Assembly (NCBI GenBank): GCA_016190175.1
Contig: JACPRC010000094.1
Span: 1-35,297 of the forward strand
Length of the DNA: 35,297 nt
Source: Planctomycetota bacterium
Lineage (GTDB): Bacteria; Planctomycetota; MHYJ01; JACPRB01
Direction: 5' to 3'
Made by a program: the position numbers and the translations under genes. The notes below the pieces were generated by a model that worked only from the letters and a program-made list of their open reading frames with translations, did no database searches and was not told where the DNA came from. Numbering within the stretch: position 1 is the first letter of the stretch; each line of letters begins with the position of its first letter. Below, in pieces: positions 1 to 7,080 of the stretch.

Positions 1-2
1 AC

Positions 3-635
3 CTTGACGGCGCCATCGCCGACTACACGAAGGCCATCGAACTCGATCCCAGGAACGGCCGCACCTATGACAACCGCGCGGATGCGAAGAAGGCGAAGGG
101 GGACCTCGACGGCGCCATCGCCGACTACACAAAGGCGATCGAACTCGATCCCAAGTACCCCACATACTACGCCAGCCGCGGCTACGTCGAATATGACAGG
201 CGATCGTGGACCGACTCGCTCTCCGACTTCCGCAAGGCGTGCGAACTCGACGCCAAGAATGACAACGCGCGCTTCCGGATCTGGCTCATCCGGACGCGGC
301 TGGACGAGGGCGAGGCCGCGACCAAGGAGCTGGCGCGCTGCTGGAACGAGCGGAGGAGCGGATCGCCCGACGACTGGCCCTCGAAGATCGTGCGGTTCCT
401 CACGGGAGACCTCTCCGAGGAAGACTTCCTCAAAGCGGCGGACCATCAGGACGGGAAGATCGCGCAGGAACAGAGGTGCGAGGCCTTCTTCTACGCCGGG
501 TCGAAATGCCTTTTCCGGGGGGACAAGGAGAAGGCGACCTCCCACTTCGGGAAGTGCCTCGATACGGGCGTCAAGAACTTCAGGGAGTATGAGAGCGCCG
601 CCGCGGAGATCGAGTTTCTCAAGGCCGACAAGTGA
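3..635 (+). CDS. TPR-repeat protein, C-terminal part (start lies before the window)
   Basis: The reading frame is open from the window edge to TGA at 633-635 (210 residues visible). The first 70 residues hold two near-identical TPR units of the type DLDGAIADYTKAIELDP, 34 residues apart, followed by a third, weaker unit (WTDSLSDFRKACELD). TPR arrays are protein-protein interaction scaffolds. The C-terminal 130 residues are charged and helical, with another TPR-like stretch (AFFYAGSKCLFRGDKEKATSHF). No catalytic motif is visible, so the partner and pathway are unknown. The upstream part, possibly with a signal peptide or more repeats, is cut off. A decayed TPR fragment of similar type lies on the opposite strand at 3849-4109. 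Repeat copy 1 begins 37 bp after the stop codon. Confidence 0.85.
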   Translation, partial: LDGAIADYTKAIELDPRNGRTYDNRADAKKAKGDLDGAIADYTKAIELDPKYPTYYASRGYVEYDRRSWTDSLSDFRKACELDAKNDNARFRIWLIRTRLDEGEAATKELARCWNERRSGSPDDWPSKIVRFLTGDLSEEDFLKAADHQDGKIAQEQRCEAFFYAGSKCLFRGDKEKATSHFGKCLDTGVKNFREYESAAAEIEFLKADK

Positions 636-672
636 AGCGTCCGCGCGCCTTGGGGCGGGGTTTCCTGTTCGA

Positions 673-894
673 GGGGGATAAGACACCCAAACGCCGATCC
701 GTAGCGTGCTCTGCGCCCGTCGGAAAGTCCATCCGATCCATCCGGGCGGTGCAGAGAGGGCGGGGGGCCTCCGTGGAGGGGCTCCAAAGGCGCGGCGGAG
801 GCTGTCCAGCCCGGCGCAGGAGGCGGGCGAGCGGACTCCGACCGGACGCCAGAGACTATCGGACTTTGCCTCGCGACGTGGTGCTATCTACCGT
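673..894 (+). repeat. Dispersed repeat, copy 1 of 3
   Basis: A roughly 210-bp noncoding element repeated on the same strand at 2982-3190 (with its 5' end at 1736-1752) and at 4176-4441. Copies 1 and 3 differ at only about nine positions over the first 160 bp by eye. Its 5' edge, GGGGGATAAGACACCCA, is shared exactly with 1736-1752. Internal structure: a three-tier hairpin at 709-756 (CTCTGC with GCAGAG, GCCCG with CGGGC, TCGG with CCGA) and a nested hairpin at 804-836 (GTCC with GGAC enclosing CCCG with CGGG). The 3' end carries TGGTGCTAT, an extended -10-like box conserved in all copies. ORFs crossing it do not keep a shared protein frame, so I treat it as noncoding. The remaining stretch to 1016 shows nothing I recognise. 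Confidence 0.8.
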
Positions 895-1016
895 GGGGGG
901 AAGGGGCCTCCGGCGCACGCTTTCGCGCGCGCATGGTGGGGGGACTTTCCGTCCTCCTTCGCGCTCCACGCTTCAGAGGACTCCCGCGCCGCGCGGCTCC
1001 GTCGCGAGGGGACCCT

Positions 1017-1292
1017 CTACCGCGCCTTCTTCAGGCGCTTCCGCGGAAGCGGGATCTTGAGCTTGCGGCAGACCTCCTCGAACGGAATCGTCTTCTCCCG
1101 GCGCCGCTCCTCGATCATCTTCCAGAACGAGGCGCTCGTTGCGTAGTAGAGGTCCTCCCAATCGTAGCCGTCCACGCCGGTGACGATGGCGATCGGCTTC
1201 CCGTGCCGCGTGACGACCACGCGCTCCTTCTGCGCCACCTGCATGCAGCGGCGCACCTTCTTCTGGAGGTCGCGGACGTTGACCGTCTTCAT
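1017..1292 (-). CDS. Antitoxin, Phd/YefM family
   Basis: 91 residues starting MKTVNVRDLQKKV. Residues 1-40 have the usual Phd/YefM pattern: an N-terminal strand and helix, then the ERVVVTRHGKPIAIVTGV motif, which in this family forms the DNA-binding, dimerising domain. The charged C-terminal tail (MIEERRREKTIPFEEV) would wrap the toxin. The ATG overlaps the stop of the upstream toxin gene as ATGA (4 nt), so translation is probably coupled. Toxin-first order is the reverse of classical phd/doc and resembles higBA-like operons. A decayed copy of the same tail is found on the plus strand at 3193-3288. Confidence 0.85.
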   Translation of the reverse strand: MKTVNVRDLQKKVRRCMQVAQKERVVVTRHGKPIAIVTGVDGYDWEDLYYATSASFWKMIEERRREKTIPFEEVCRKLKIPLPRKRLKKAR

Positions 1293-1594
1293 AGGATCTC
1301 CTCGGTCGTCTTGTGCGGCGGCTTCCAACGGATCGCCCGCACGAACACCGTCATCGTTCCTTCGTCGACGTCGTAGAAGACGCGGATCTCGCCGATCCTG
1401 AGCTCCCACACCGGAGGTTTCGCCTCGAAGGTCGGCTTCACGCCTTCGAGGAGCTTCCGCTTCCGGGTCGGCACGGTCGGCTCTCGAGTCAACTGCTCCT
1501 GGATCTCCCGGGCGATTGCCGTCCGCTCGAAGGCCCGGATCTCGGCCAGTTCGCGCCTGGCGCTCCCGGCGATCTCCAGGAGATACACGTCCAT
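1289..1594 (-). CDS. RelE/ParE-superfamily toxin
   Basis: 101 residues. The fold-typical features are an N-terminal helix pair (SARRELAEIRAFERTAIAREI), a central KRKLLEGVKPTF loop, and the C-terminal strands WELRIGEIRVFYDVDEG and VFVRAIRWKPP, which carry the basic and aromatic residues of HigB/RelE-like mRNA interferases. It forms an operon with the Phd-type antitoxin through an ATGA overlap. The ATG is the only plausible start, because no other in-frame start codon lies close upstream. No Shine-Dalgarno is evident. A perfect 10-bp palindrome, TGCATATGCA (1600-1609), sits 5 bp before the start and could be the autoregulatory operator. Whether it cleaves ribosome-bound mRNA or acts like ParE cannot be decided here. 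Confidence 0.85.
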   Translation of the reverse strand: MDVYLLEIAGSARRELAEIRAFERTAIAREIQEQLTREPTVPTRKRKLLEGVKPTFEAKPPVWELRIGEIRVFYDVDEGTMTVFVRAIRWKPPHKTTEEIL

Positions 1595-1698
1595 ATTATT
1601 GCATATGCACTTGTCCGGATCAAGAGGCGTCGGGCGGCTCTTCCGATGGCCGACTTCCCCGTCCGGACCCCGGGTTCCGCGGTAGAATCGGGGTGAGG

Positions 1699-1752
1699 AT
1701 GACCGCGACGGACAACTTGAAGAGCCTGCGCCGGCGGGGGATAAGACACCCA
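1699..1752 (+). pseudogene. Possible 5' stub of a gene interrupted by repeat copy 2
   Basis: A TAGAAT box (1682-1687) and GGTGAGG lie just before an ATG at 1699 that opens MTATDNLKSLRR. The frame then runs into the 5' edge of repeat copy 2 at 1736 and the group II intron. The start region looks genuine and the continuation does not, so this may be the severed N-terminus of a gene. Too little remains to name it. Confidence 0.2.
1736..1752 (+). repeat. Dispersed repeat copy 2, 5' end, split off by the group II intron
   Basis: GGGGGATAAGACACCCA matches the first 17 bp of copy 1 exactly. In copy 1 this is followed directly by AACGCCGATCC. Here the matching continuation appears only at 2982, after the group II intron, so the intron sits inside the repeat. 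Confidence 0.65.
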
Positions 1753-2357
1753 TCGCGCCAGGATAAATCTGGGAAAGGAGGATGCTCGGTGAGCGAGTGA
1801 AACCTTTCAATCGAATCCAGTCGGTGAAAGTCCGACCCGGTCAAAGCCGTAGCGGGCAGGCCGGTAGCGAGTCTTGCATCCCACCGGGCGACCGCTGGGG
1901 TGAAGCGTAGACAGCGAGGAAGCGAGCCGCGCGGATTCAGCTCCGAAATCTTATTTCGTTGCGGATGCCGACGCCGTTGAATGGGCGGAAGGCAGCATCC
2001 GGGCGACCGTCAGGGCGAGGTCGCGAGGAGCCGCCGGAGTCTCTAGCCCGGGGCGCGCTTTCAAAGGGATTCGCCAGGAACCCGGGAGAGTTCCCGATTC
2101 CCTTCCTCCCGCCATTTCGGGAATGGCCCCCCCCGACCCGAACGGGCCAGGCCACGGAACCGGCAGGGATGCGCCGAACCGTGGAACGAAGAAGCATCCC
2201 GCGGAAGAGGTACCGGACGCCGAGCACAAAGGAGGCATCCGGGACGGAACGGGAGCGGTCGTACGCCCCTCATAGTACCGACGAAAGTGGGGAACCGGCA
2301 CGGCCGGGACCCACGGGAGGGAAGGAGGGGACAGGCAGACGTATCGAGAAAGGGAAG

Positions 2358-2900
2358 TACCGGGAGGATGCGGAGAGGGTCCTCAAGGTCTTGCACCAGA
2401 GGTTTGCCAAGTACGGACTGACGCTGCACCCGGAGAAGACGCGGCTCGTGGAGTTGGGGCGCTACGCGGCCCAGAACCGAGCGCGGCAGGAAAAGGGGAG
2501 GCCCGAGACGCTCGACTTCCTGGGGTTCACGCACCTCTGTGCCCGCAGCCGTCGAGGGTTCTTCGCGATTCACTTGCGCACGATGCGGAAGCGATTTCGG
2601 AGGAGCCTGAAGGCGGTGTCACGCTGGTGCCAACAGCATCGGCACGACGACGTGGAGGCTCAGAGCGCGGAACTCAACCTAAAACTCCGGGGTCACTACC
2701 AGTACTACGGCCGCTCGACGAACTTCCCGGCGATCCAGCGGTTCTTCGAGGCGGTCAAGAAGGTCTGGAGAAAGTGGCTCGCAAGGCGCACTCGTGGGCG
2801 ACCCCTGACGTGGCCGGACTTTCGGGGCATCCTTGCCCGTCTGCCGCTGCTGCGGCCTCGGATCACTCGGTCTTGGGCTCGCGAGGGGAGTCATGCCTGA
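2358..2900 (+). pseudogene. ltrA: Group II intron reverse transcriptase/maturase, C-terminal remnant
   Basis: About 180 residues remain, beginning YREDAERVLKVLHQRF and continuing with LHPEKTRLVELGRYA, ETLDFLGFTHLCARSRRGF, KLRGHYQYYGRSTNF and VKKVWRKWLARR. These match the end of the RT palm, the thumb (domain X, maturase) and the C-terminal DNA-binding part of bacterial group II intron proteins. The fingers and palm with the catalytic YADD motif are absent. The sequence upstream is intron RNA-type leader, so an internal deletion has fused the leader to the 3' third of the gene. It ends at TGA 2898-2900, just before domain V. The protein could not reverse transcribe; trans maturase activity is unlikely. 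Confidence 0.85.
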
Positions 2901-2901
2901 A

Positions 2902-2974
2902 GAACCGGAAGCGGCAATTCTGCACATCCGGGTCTGTGAGGGGGGAAGGCCCTTGTGTCCTGGGGCCTTCCTCT
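2902..2974 (+). ncRNA. Group II intron domains V and VI (degenerate)
   Basis: Positions 2902-2936 fold like domain V, with a GAACCGG arm pairing to CCGGGTCT around the GGCAATTCTGC loop region. The invariant AGC triad of domain V appears as AAC, which would be expected to impair catalysis. Positions 2943-2971 form a long domain VI-like stem (GGAAGGCCC with GGGGCCTTCC), and the intron ends just beyond at AC. Confidence 0.55.
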
Positions 2975-2981
2975 ACTCGGC

Positions 2982-3190
2982 AACGCCGATCCGTAGCGTA
3001 CTCTGCGTTGATCGGAAGGTCAATCGGATCCGTCCGGGCGGTCGGAAGGAGGGCGGGAAGCTCCGGCGGAGGGGTTCCAAAGACGCGGCGAGGGCTGTCC
3101 AGCCCGGCGCAGGAGGCGGGCGGGCGGACTCCGACCGGGGGTCACATCCGGAGACGATCGGACCTTGGCGACGTGGTACTATCTACCGTG
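2982..3190 (+). repeat. Dispersed repeat copy 2, main part
   Basis: The most diverged copy of the repeat. It matches copy 1 from AACGCCGATCCGTAGCG through the nested GTCC/GGAC hairpin (3097-3129) to the TGGTACTATCTACCG terminus. The first hairpin of copies 1 and 3 (CTCTGC...GCAGAG) is not preserved here, which weakens the case for a conserved RNA fold. It lies between the group II intron and a severed antitoxin fragment. Confidence 0.75.
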
Positions 3191-3192
3191 AG

Positions 3193-3288
3193 ATGATCGA
3201 GAAGCGGCGGCGCGGGAAGACGATCCCGCTGGCTGAGATGCGCAAGCGCGTCGAAGCGCGCTGGGCCTTCGCGAAGAACCGCCGCTGA
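3193..3288 (+). pseudogene. Phd/YefM antitoxin C-terminal fragment
   Basis: 31 residues (MIEKRRRGKTIPLAEMRKR...) align with the tail of the antitoxin at 1017-1292 (MIEERRREKTIPFEEV). The DNA-binding N-terminal domain is missing, and its place is taken by repeat copy 2, which ends within a few bases of this fragment. It appears to be the relic of a second antitoxin of the same subfamily, cut at or near a repeat boundary. The downstream gap to 3308 includes a run of nine or more C. Confidence 0.5.
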
Positions 3289-3308
3289 GGCCCCCCCCCC
3301 GCGCGCCG

Positions 3309-3554
3309 TCAGTCCTTGACCTCCTCCAGCCGCACTCCCTTGTTCCGGCGGATCGCCTCCCGCGCGCGCGCGATGCGCTCCAGAAAGCCCGGATGATGCT
3401 CGAGACGGTATTCGAACCAGTCCTCTTCGGTCGCGAAGCCGATCAGGACGCCGGCCGCCCTTCCGTGCCGCGTGATGACGATCTCGCTGTCCGCGGCAAG
3501 CCGGAGATAGCGGGAAAGATCATCTTTGATCTTCGCCAGGGCCACCTTCTTCAT
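3309..3554 (-). CDS. Antitoxin, Phd/YefM family
   Basis: 81 residues: MKKVALAKIKDDLSRYLRLA, then SEIVITRHGRAAGVLIGF, the standard Phd/YefM DNA-binding half, followed by an acidic/aromatic linker (TEEDWFEYRLEHH) and a charged tail ending LEEVKD. It is the downstream gene of a toxin-first operon. Its start lies 35 nt inside the toxin gene, so the two frames overlap and translation is likely coupled. It probably represses the operon by binding the 10-bp inverted repeat at 3842-3866. Confidence 0.85.
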   Translation of the reverse strand: MKKVALAKIKDDLSRYLRLAADSEIVITRHGRAAGVLIGFATEEDWFEYRLEHHPGFLERIARAREAIRRNKGVRLEEVKD

Positions 3555-3843
3555 GCGTCTTTCCCTTCTCCCGAAGCCACGACTCCGCCCGCGACTTCGG
3601 AACGATCGCCAGAATCTCCACCCGGTTCTCCGTCACGTCGTAGAAGACGCGGATGCCGGCCACGCGGAGCCTGAACTGCGGCTGCATCATCCCGCGTAGC
3701 CGCTTGATCCGGCTCCGGCTCACGCGGGTCGGCTCGTGACGGAGATGGCGTTCGATCGCATCCCGAACCCGAGCGCGATCCCCGGCGGGGAGATCGCGCA
3801 GTTCCCCGACCGCGGTCGGGGCCAGGACGATCTCACGCCGCAT
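3520..3843 (-). CDS. RelE/ParE-superfamily toxin
   Basis: 107 residues starting MRREIVLAPTAVGELRDL. The family signature is present: helical N-terminus (GDRARVRDAIERHLRHEP), basic loop SRSRIKRLRGM, then the core strands FRLRVAGIRVFYDVTENRVEILAIVPKS that carry the catalytic-type Arg, Phe and Tyr. The C-terminal 15 residues extend past the usual fold and overlap the antitoxin start. The ATG lies within the right arm of a perfect inverted repeat and 9 bp beyond a -10 box, so the mRNA is probably leaderless or nearly so. The toxin likely inhibits translation, by analogy with RelE; this is not shown by sequence alone. Confidence 0.85.
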   Translation of the reverse strand: MRREIVLAPTAVGELRDLPAGDRARVRDAIERHLRHEPTRVSRSRIKRLRGMMQPQFRLRVAGIRVFYDVTENRVEILAIVPKSRAESWLREKGKTHEEGGPGEDQR

Positions 3844-3881
3844 TCTGGCTAGATCATAGCCAGAATATACCGCACGGTCAA
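3842..3881 (-). promoter_or_regulatory. Promoter and operator palindrome of the toxin-antitoxin operon
   Basis: Reading the minus strand, TTGACC (3876-3881), a 17-bp spacer and TATGAT (3853-3858) form a near-consensus sigma70 promoter. A perfect 10-bp inverted repeat, ATTCTGGCTA-GATCA-TAGCCAGAAT (3842-3866), covers the -10 box, the predicted transcription start and the toxin ATG (3841-3843). Binding of the antitoxin complex there would block both transcription and the start codon. Confidence 0.75.
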
Positions 3882-4109
3882 TGACCGGCGCGGCGGTCGG
3901 AGGCCCTGCTTCTTCTGGAGCGCCGAAGGCACTTTCTCGACCCGTTTGCGGTAGGGCGGGTTGGGCGGCGCGACATCGAAGGCCTTCTCGTAGTCCCGAA
4001 TGGCCTCCGGCAGGTTGCCTTTCTGCTGGTACGCGCCGCCCCGATCGAGGTACGCCTCCGCGTACGCCGGCCTGATCTCGATCGCCTTGTCGTAGTCCTT
4101 GGGCCTCAA
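3849..4109 (-). pseudogene. TPR protein fragment
   Basis: The reverse-strand frame reads KDYDKAIEIRPAYAEAYLDR, GGAYQQKGNLPEAIRDYEKA and FDVAPPNPPYRKRVEKV, a little over one and a half TPR units. It continues to a stop at 3849, inside the promoter of the neighbouring toxin operon. Upstream of about 4109 the frame continues into unrelated sequence and then repeat copy 3, so the N-terminus is lost. It is the truncated end of a TPR protein similar in style to the one at 3-635. Confidence 0.6.
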
Positions 4110-4175
4110 CGATGCCGGGCAACGTCTGAGGCAGACGATCGGGGAGTGCGCTCGCTTCCGTGAGGATTGATCGTA

Positions 4176-4441
4176 ACACCCAAACGCCGATCCGTAGCGT
4201 GCTCTGCGCCCGTCGGGAAGTCCATCCGATCCATCCGGGCGGTGCAGAGAGGGCGGGGGGCCTCCGTGGAGGGGTTCCAAAGGCGCGGCGGGGGCTGGCC
4301 GGCCCGGCGCGGGAGGCGGGCGGGCGGACTCCGCCCGGGCGCCCCATACCCGAAAACCGTGACGGCGAGGCGACGGACCGCGGGCAGGCGCCCCATATCC
4401 GGAAACTGTCGGACTTTGCCCGGCGACATGGTACTATCCTC
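4176..4441 (+). repeat. Dispersed repeat, copy 3 of 3
   Basis: Nearly identical to copy 1 from ACACCCAAACGCCGATCCG on, including the hairpin at 4202-4249 (CTCTGC with GCAGAG). It carries an extra block of about 50 bp (roughly 4339-4400) that looks like an imperfect internal duplication: GCGCCCCATACCCGAAAAC is followed by GCGCCCCATATCCGGAAAC. It ends in TGGTACTAT, an extended -10-like box (4429-4437), 60 bp before the LRR lipoprotein start. This copy could therefore provide that gene's promoter and 5' leader. No convincing -35 is present. Confidence 0.8.
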
Positions 4442-4496
4442 CGCCGCGACGGTCCTTTTCTCGATGAGATTCGGTAGCGTCTGAAGGGAGGTTAAC

Positions 4497-6092
4497 ATGG
4501 TTCACTGGAAGACCTGGGCGGGCCTCTTCGCGATCCTGATCCTCTCGGCGTGCGGAAAGAAGGAGCCTTCGAGTGGCGGTGGCTCGAGCTCGTCGCCCGA
4601 CAAGCCGGCCGACAAGGACACCGGCAGGACGGACGGAGGCGAACTCGGGGATCCTCCCCCTTGGGACGAGGCGAAGTACCCGCTCCTTCCGGACATGGAC
4701 ATGTACAAGACGGAGGACTACCGGGATATCGAGCAGATCAAGGACGCCGACAAGGTGTACCGGTTGTGGCTCACGAAAGAGTTCAAGGAGTTCCCGAAGG
4801 TCATCCTGGAGTGCAAGCGTCTCCAAATGCTCTGGCTCCAGGCGAAGGTCGGCACGATCCCCAAGGAACTCTTTGCTCTGAGGAACCTCCAGAGACTCGG
4901 CCTCCAGAGCGGCGAGCATCCCGCGCTGCCGCGCGAGGTGGGCTGGCTCACGAACCTGGTCGAACTGAGCATCGGGAACAACAAGTTCACCGTGCTCCCG
5001 AAGGAGATCGGCCGGCTCAAGAAGCTGAAGGGCCTCAGCGTGGGCAGCAATCAGCTTACGTCGCTCGGGGAGGGGGTCTGTGAATTGGAGCGATTGGAGC
5101 AACTGGATCTGAGCTCCAACAAGATCAAGGCCCTCCCCAAGGAGATCGGCCGCCTGAAGGCCCTCAAAAACCTCAATCTGAACGGCAACCAGCTTGAAGC
5201 GCTGCCGGAGGAGATTCTCCAGCTTGAGAATCTGGAAGACCTCGCCGTCGGCTGGAACAAACTGGAGGCGCTGCCCGAGATCGGAAGGCTGAAGAAGCTC
5301 AGGGCTTTCACGTTTCACGACAACCCTCGCCTGAAGAAGCTGCCGGAGAGCTTCGCGGAGCTGAATCTCGCCTACGTTTACATGAGCCGTTGCGCCAGCC
5401 TGGACCTCGCGGACACGTTCGCCAAGCTGGCCCGGCACGCGAAGTTGCAGAATCTCAGCCTGGAGAACGTGCGGAACGCGGACGTCAGCCTGTTCGCGAC
5501 CGTCTTCGGCGGTCCGCCCAAGGACGCCGCGCCCCTGGAAGTGCCGGAGAGCATCGGGGATCTCAAGGGTCTCCGGGAGCTGGACCTGTCGTACAACGTC
5601 TTCACGGAAGGCGGGGGCGAGAAGCTCTTCGCGGGCCTCGCCAAACTCCAGGCGCTCGAAGAGCTGAGTCTCGACAGCTGCTATCTCGTGAAGGTCTCCG
5701 CCGCCGCCGAGAACCTGACCGCCCTGAAGAGACTGAAGCTGGGGAGCACTCCCATCAAGGACCTGCCGGCGGGAATCGCCAAGCTGGGCGCGCTCGAGAC
5801 TCTGGACCTTCGCCGGTGTCAGAATCTGGCGAGCCTGCCTCCGCTTCAGGGGCTTTCCAAACTCAAGAACCTCTGGCTCTGGTCTACGGCGATCGAGAGC
5901 CTCCCTTCCCTGGAAGGACTGACGAGTCTCGAGGAGATCAGCCTCTACGGGTGCAAGAAGTTCACGCAGGCGCCGTCGCTCGACGGCCTGGTCAATCTCA
6001 AGAAGCTCGATCTCGAAGGGACGGCGGTCCCGAAGGAAGCGGTCGAGGAGCTGAAGAAGAAGTACCCGAAGGTCAGCATCAACTTCAAGTAG
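4497..6092 (+). CDS. Leucine-rich-repeat lipoprotein
   Basis: 531 residues. The N-terminus (WAGLFAILILSACGKK) is a lipoprotein signal with the lipobox LSAC, lipidated Cys at residue 19, followed by a Ser/Gly/Asp-rich linker. From about residue 85 to the end runs an array of 22-24-residue LRRs of the bacterial LPKEIGRLKKLKGLSVGSNQL type, roughly 16-18 units. The central units (about 255-330) are irregular and contain a short insertion (FGGPPKDAAPLEV). It is probably an extracytoplasmic binding protein anchored to a membrane; the ligand is unknown. GGGAGG lies 5 bp before the ATG. Repeat copy 3 directly upstream may supply the promoter. Confidence 0.9.
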   Translation: MVHWKTWAGLFAILILSACGKKEPSSGGGSSSSPDKPADKDTGRTDGGELGDPPPWDEAKYPLLPDMDMYKTEDYRDIEQIKDADKVYRLWLTKEFKEFPKVILECKRLQMLWLQAKVGTIPKELFALRNLQRLGLQSGEHPALPREVGWLTNLVELSIGNNKFTVLPKEIGRLKKLKGLSVGSNQLTSLGEGVCELERLEQLDLSSNKIKALPKEIGRLKALKNLNLNGNQLEALPEEILQLENLEDLAVGWNKLEALPEIGRLKKLRAFTFHDNPRLKKLPESFAELNLAYVYMSRCASLDLADTFAKLARHAKLQNLSLENVRNADVSLFATVFGGPPKDAAPLEVPESIGDLKGLRELDLSYNVFTEGGGEKLFAGLAKLQALEELSLDSCYLVKVSAAAENLTALKRLKLGSTPIKDLPAGIAKLGALETLDLRRCQNLASLPPLQGLSKLKNLWLWSTAIESLPSLEGLTSLEEISLYGCKKFTQAPSLDGLVNLKKLDLEGTAVPKEAVEELKKKYPKVSINFK

Positions 6093-6094
6093 GC

Positions 6095-6262
6095 CTACTG
6101 CGCCGCCGCGTTCCGCGCGCCATAGAGCGTGAAGCGGTTCTTGCCCGCGCGCCTGGCCGCGACCAGCGGCTCGTCCGCGCGGAGTGCCAGCTCGCGGGAG
6201 TCGGGGGCGTCGTCGGGGAAGACGGCGCCTCCGAGGCGGCGTCCGTTCCGCGAGCCCCGGCC
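6095..6262 (-). pseudogene. GGDEF (diguanylate cyclase) C-terminal fragment
   Basis: The reverse frame reads GGAVFPDDAPDSRELALRAD, then EPLVAARRAGKNRFTLYGAR, ending at TAG (6095-6097). This matches the last part of GGDEF domains (gvavfP...LlrrADeALY.AKraGrNrv). The catalytic GGDEF signature itself is absent and the frame loses similarity beyond about 6262. It is a relic that converges with the LRR gene, two bases after its stop. Confidence 0.6.
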
Positions 6263-6314
6263 AGTGCGGCTTCCCCTTGCGATCGTCGTTGGGCCGCCCT
6301 ATCCTCCGCGGCGT

Positions 6315-6752
6315 CTACGGGATGCCGAGCACGGCAAACCCAAGAAGCCGTGCGCCCTGAGCCTGTTCCGCGTCGCGGGTCAGGAAGGGTAGCGCCGGCA
6401 GGCCCGCGTCGCGACGCACCATGGCGGAGGCAATATGCACCGCATCGAGCGTCCGAACGTTCGCTCGTGGCACGACATCCTCGGCGATCGCCAAGACGGC
6501 GTCCGTCACCGGGATCGTGTCCCAGAAGTCGCGATCCTGCGTCAGCCTGGCCGAGATCGCCCGACACGCCGTGTCCGTGATGTCGCCCGCGGCGAGTCGC
6601 TGTACAAGGACCGAACGCAACTCGACCGCCGTGACGGCCGAGGTGACGAGGCGATGGGCGTTCATCATCCGCCGGAAACGGGACGTGTCCGCCTCGGCGA
6701 GATACCGCATCGCCAGCAGGCTGGTGTCGACGTACGCCCAGGGTCGCGGCAT
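6315..6752 (-). CDS. PIN-domain toxin (VapC-like)
   Basis: 145 residues. PIN-domain acidic residues are in place: D9 in YVDTSLLA, a Glu in TAVELRSVL, D104 in TLDAVHIASA and the final Asp in FLTRD, giving the metal-binding site of VapC-like ribonucleases. The length is normal for the family. The start codon is 2 bp after the stop of the antitoxin gene, a two-gene operon in the usual antitoxin-first order. The likely role is RNA cleavage (tRNA or mRNA) when released from its antitoxin; the target is not predictable. Confidence 0.9.
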   Translation of the reverse strand: MPRPWAYVDTSLLAMRYLAEADTSRFRRMMNAHRLVTSAVTAVELRSVLVQRLAAGDITDTACRAISARLTQDRDFWDTIPVTDAVLAIAEDVVPRANVRTLDAVHIASAMVRRDAGLPALPFLTRDAEQAQGARLLGFAVLGIP

Positions 6753-6754
6753 GG

Positions 6755-7048
6755 CTACCTCCGGTGCCGTTCCGCGCGGAGAGTCTCCCCGAAGGGGTGG
6801 CCGCGAAGCCGGACCGCGCGGCAGGCCGGCATGCGTCCCTCGCGGGTCGCCCTGCGCAGCATCCCCGCCAGCTCGAGTCGCGTCCGGCCGTCGTCCGGGC
6901 CGCGGGCGTCGTCGACGGGATTCAGCACGGCCACCGGACGGCCGCGATCCGTGAGGAGAATGCTGCGGCCGCTCCGGACGGCCTTGATCGCGGCGCTGAA
7001 GCGCTGATTGGCCTCCCTCAACCCCATCCTGAGTGGAAAGCCCGCCAT
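6755..7048 (-). CDS. Antitoxin, Phd/YefM-like, partner of the PIN toxin
   Basis: 97 residues from an ATG preceded by a strong AAGGAGG. MGLREANQRFSAAIKAVRSG, then RSILLTDRGRPVAVLNPVDD, is the Phd/YefM-type DNA-binding half. The C-terminal half is basic (LRRATREGRMPACRAVRLRG) and would bind the toxin. An upstream ATG at 7108 is in frame but would overlap the promoter, so the SD-supported start is preferred. The promoter and an imperfect operator palindrome lie at 7081-7121. Confidence 0.85.
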   Translation of the reverse strand: MAGFPLRMGLREANQRFSAAIKAVRSGRSILLTDRGRPVAVLNPVDDARGPDDGRTRLELAGMLRRATREGRMPACRAVRLRGHPFGETLRAERHRR

Positions 7049-7080
7049 GAGTTCCTCCTTCGCGGGACCCGACCCCTTCA

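Larger units (their letters stand above)
1753..2976 (+). mobile_element. Degenerate group II intron inserted in repeat copy 2
   Basis: The 5' half contains sequence I recognise from bacterial group II introns: the GTGAAAGTCCGACCCGG block, the GAGGAAGCGAGCCGCG block, CTCCGAAAT-CTTATTTCGTTGCGGATGCCGACGCCG at about 1940-1976, and CTCATAGTACCGACGAAAG near 2270-2288. The intron-encoded reverse transcriptase follows, but only its C-terminal part survives. Domain V/VI-like hairpins follow at 2902-2974, and the element ends in AC, a usual intron terminus. The 5' boundary is set by loss of similarity to repeat copy 1. The sequence there is TCGCGCC rather than a canonical GUGYG, so the boundary is uncertain by some tens of bases (GTGAG occurs at 1789). 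The element is presumably immobile and may not splice. Confidence 0.7.

Noticed and set aside
491-787. Minus-strand ORF beginning MEPLHGGPPPSLHRPDGSDG, also seen at 3849-4280
   Set aside because: The shared start is just the antisense of repeat copies 1 and 3. The continuations differ and copy 2 does not preserve the frame.
1595-1625. TTGATC-N17-AATAAT upstream of the toxin at 1289-1594
   Set aside because: The AATAAT would touch the ATG, placing the transcription start inside the gene, and no alternative downstream start looks better. I kept only the TGCATATGCA palindrome as a candidate operator.
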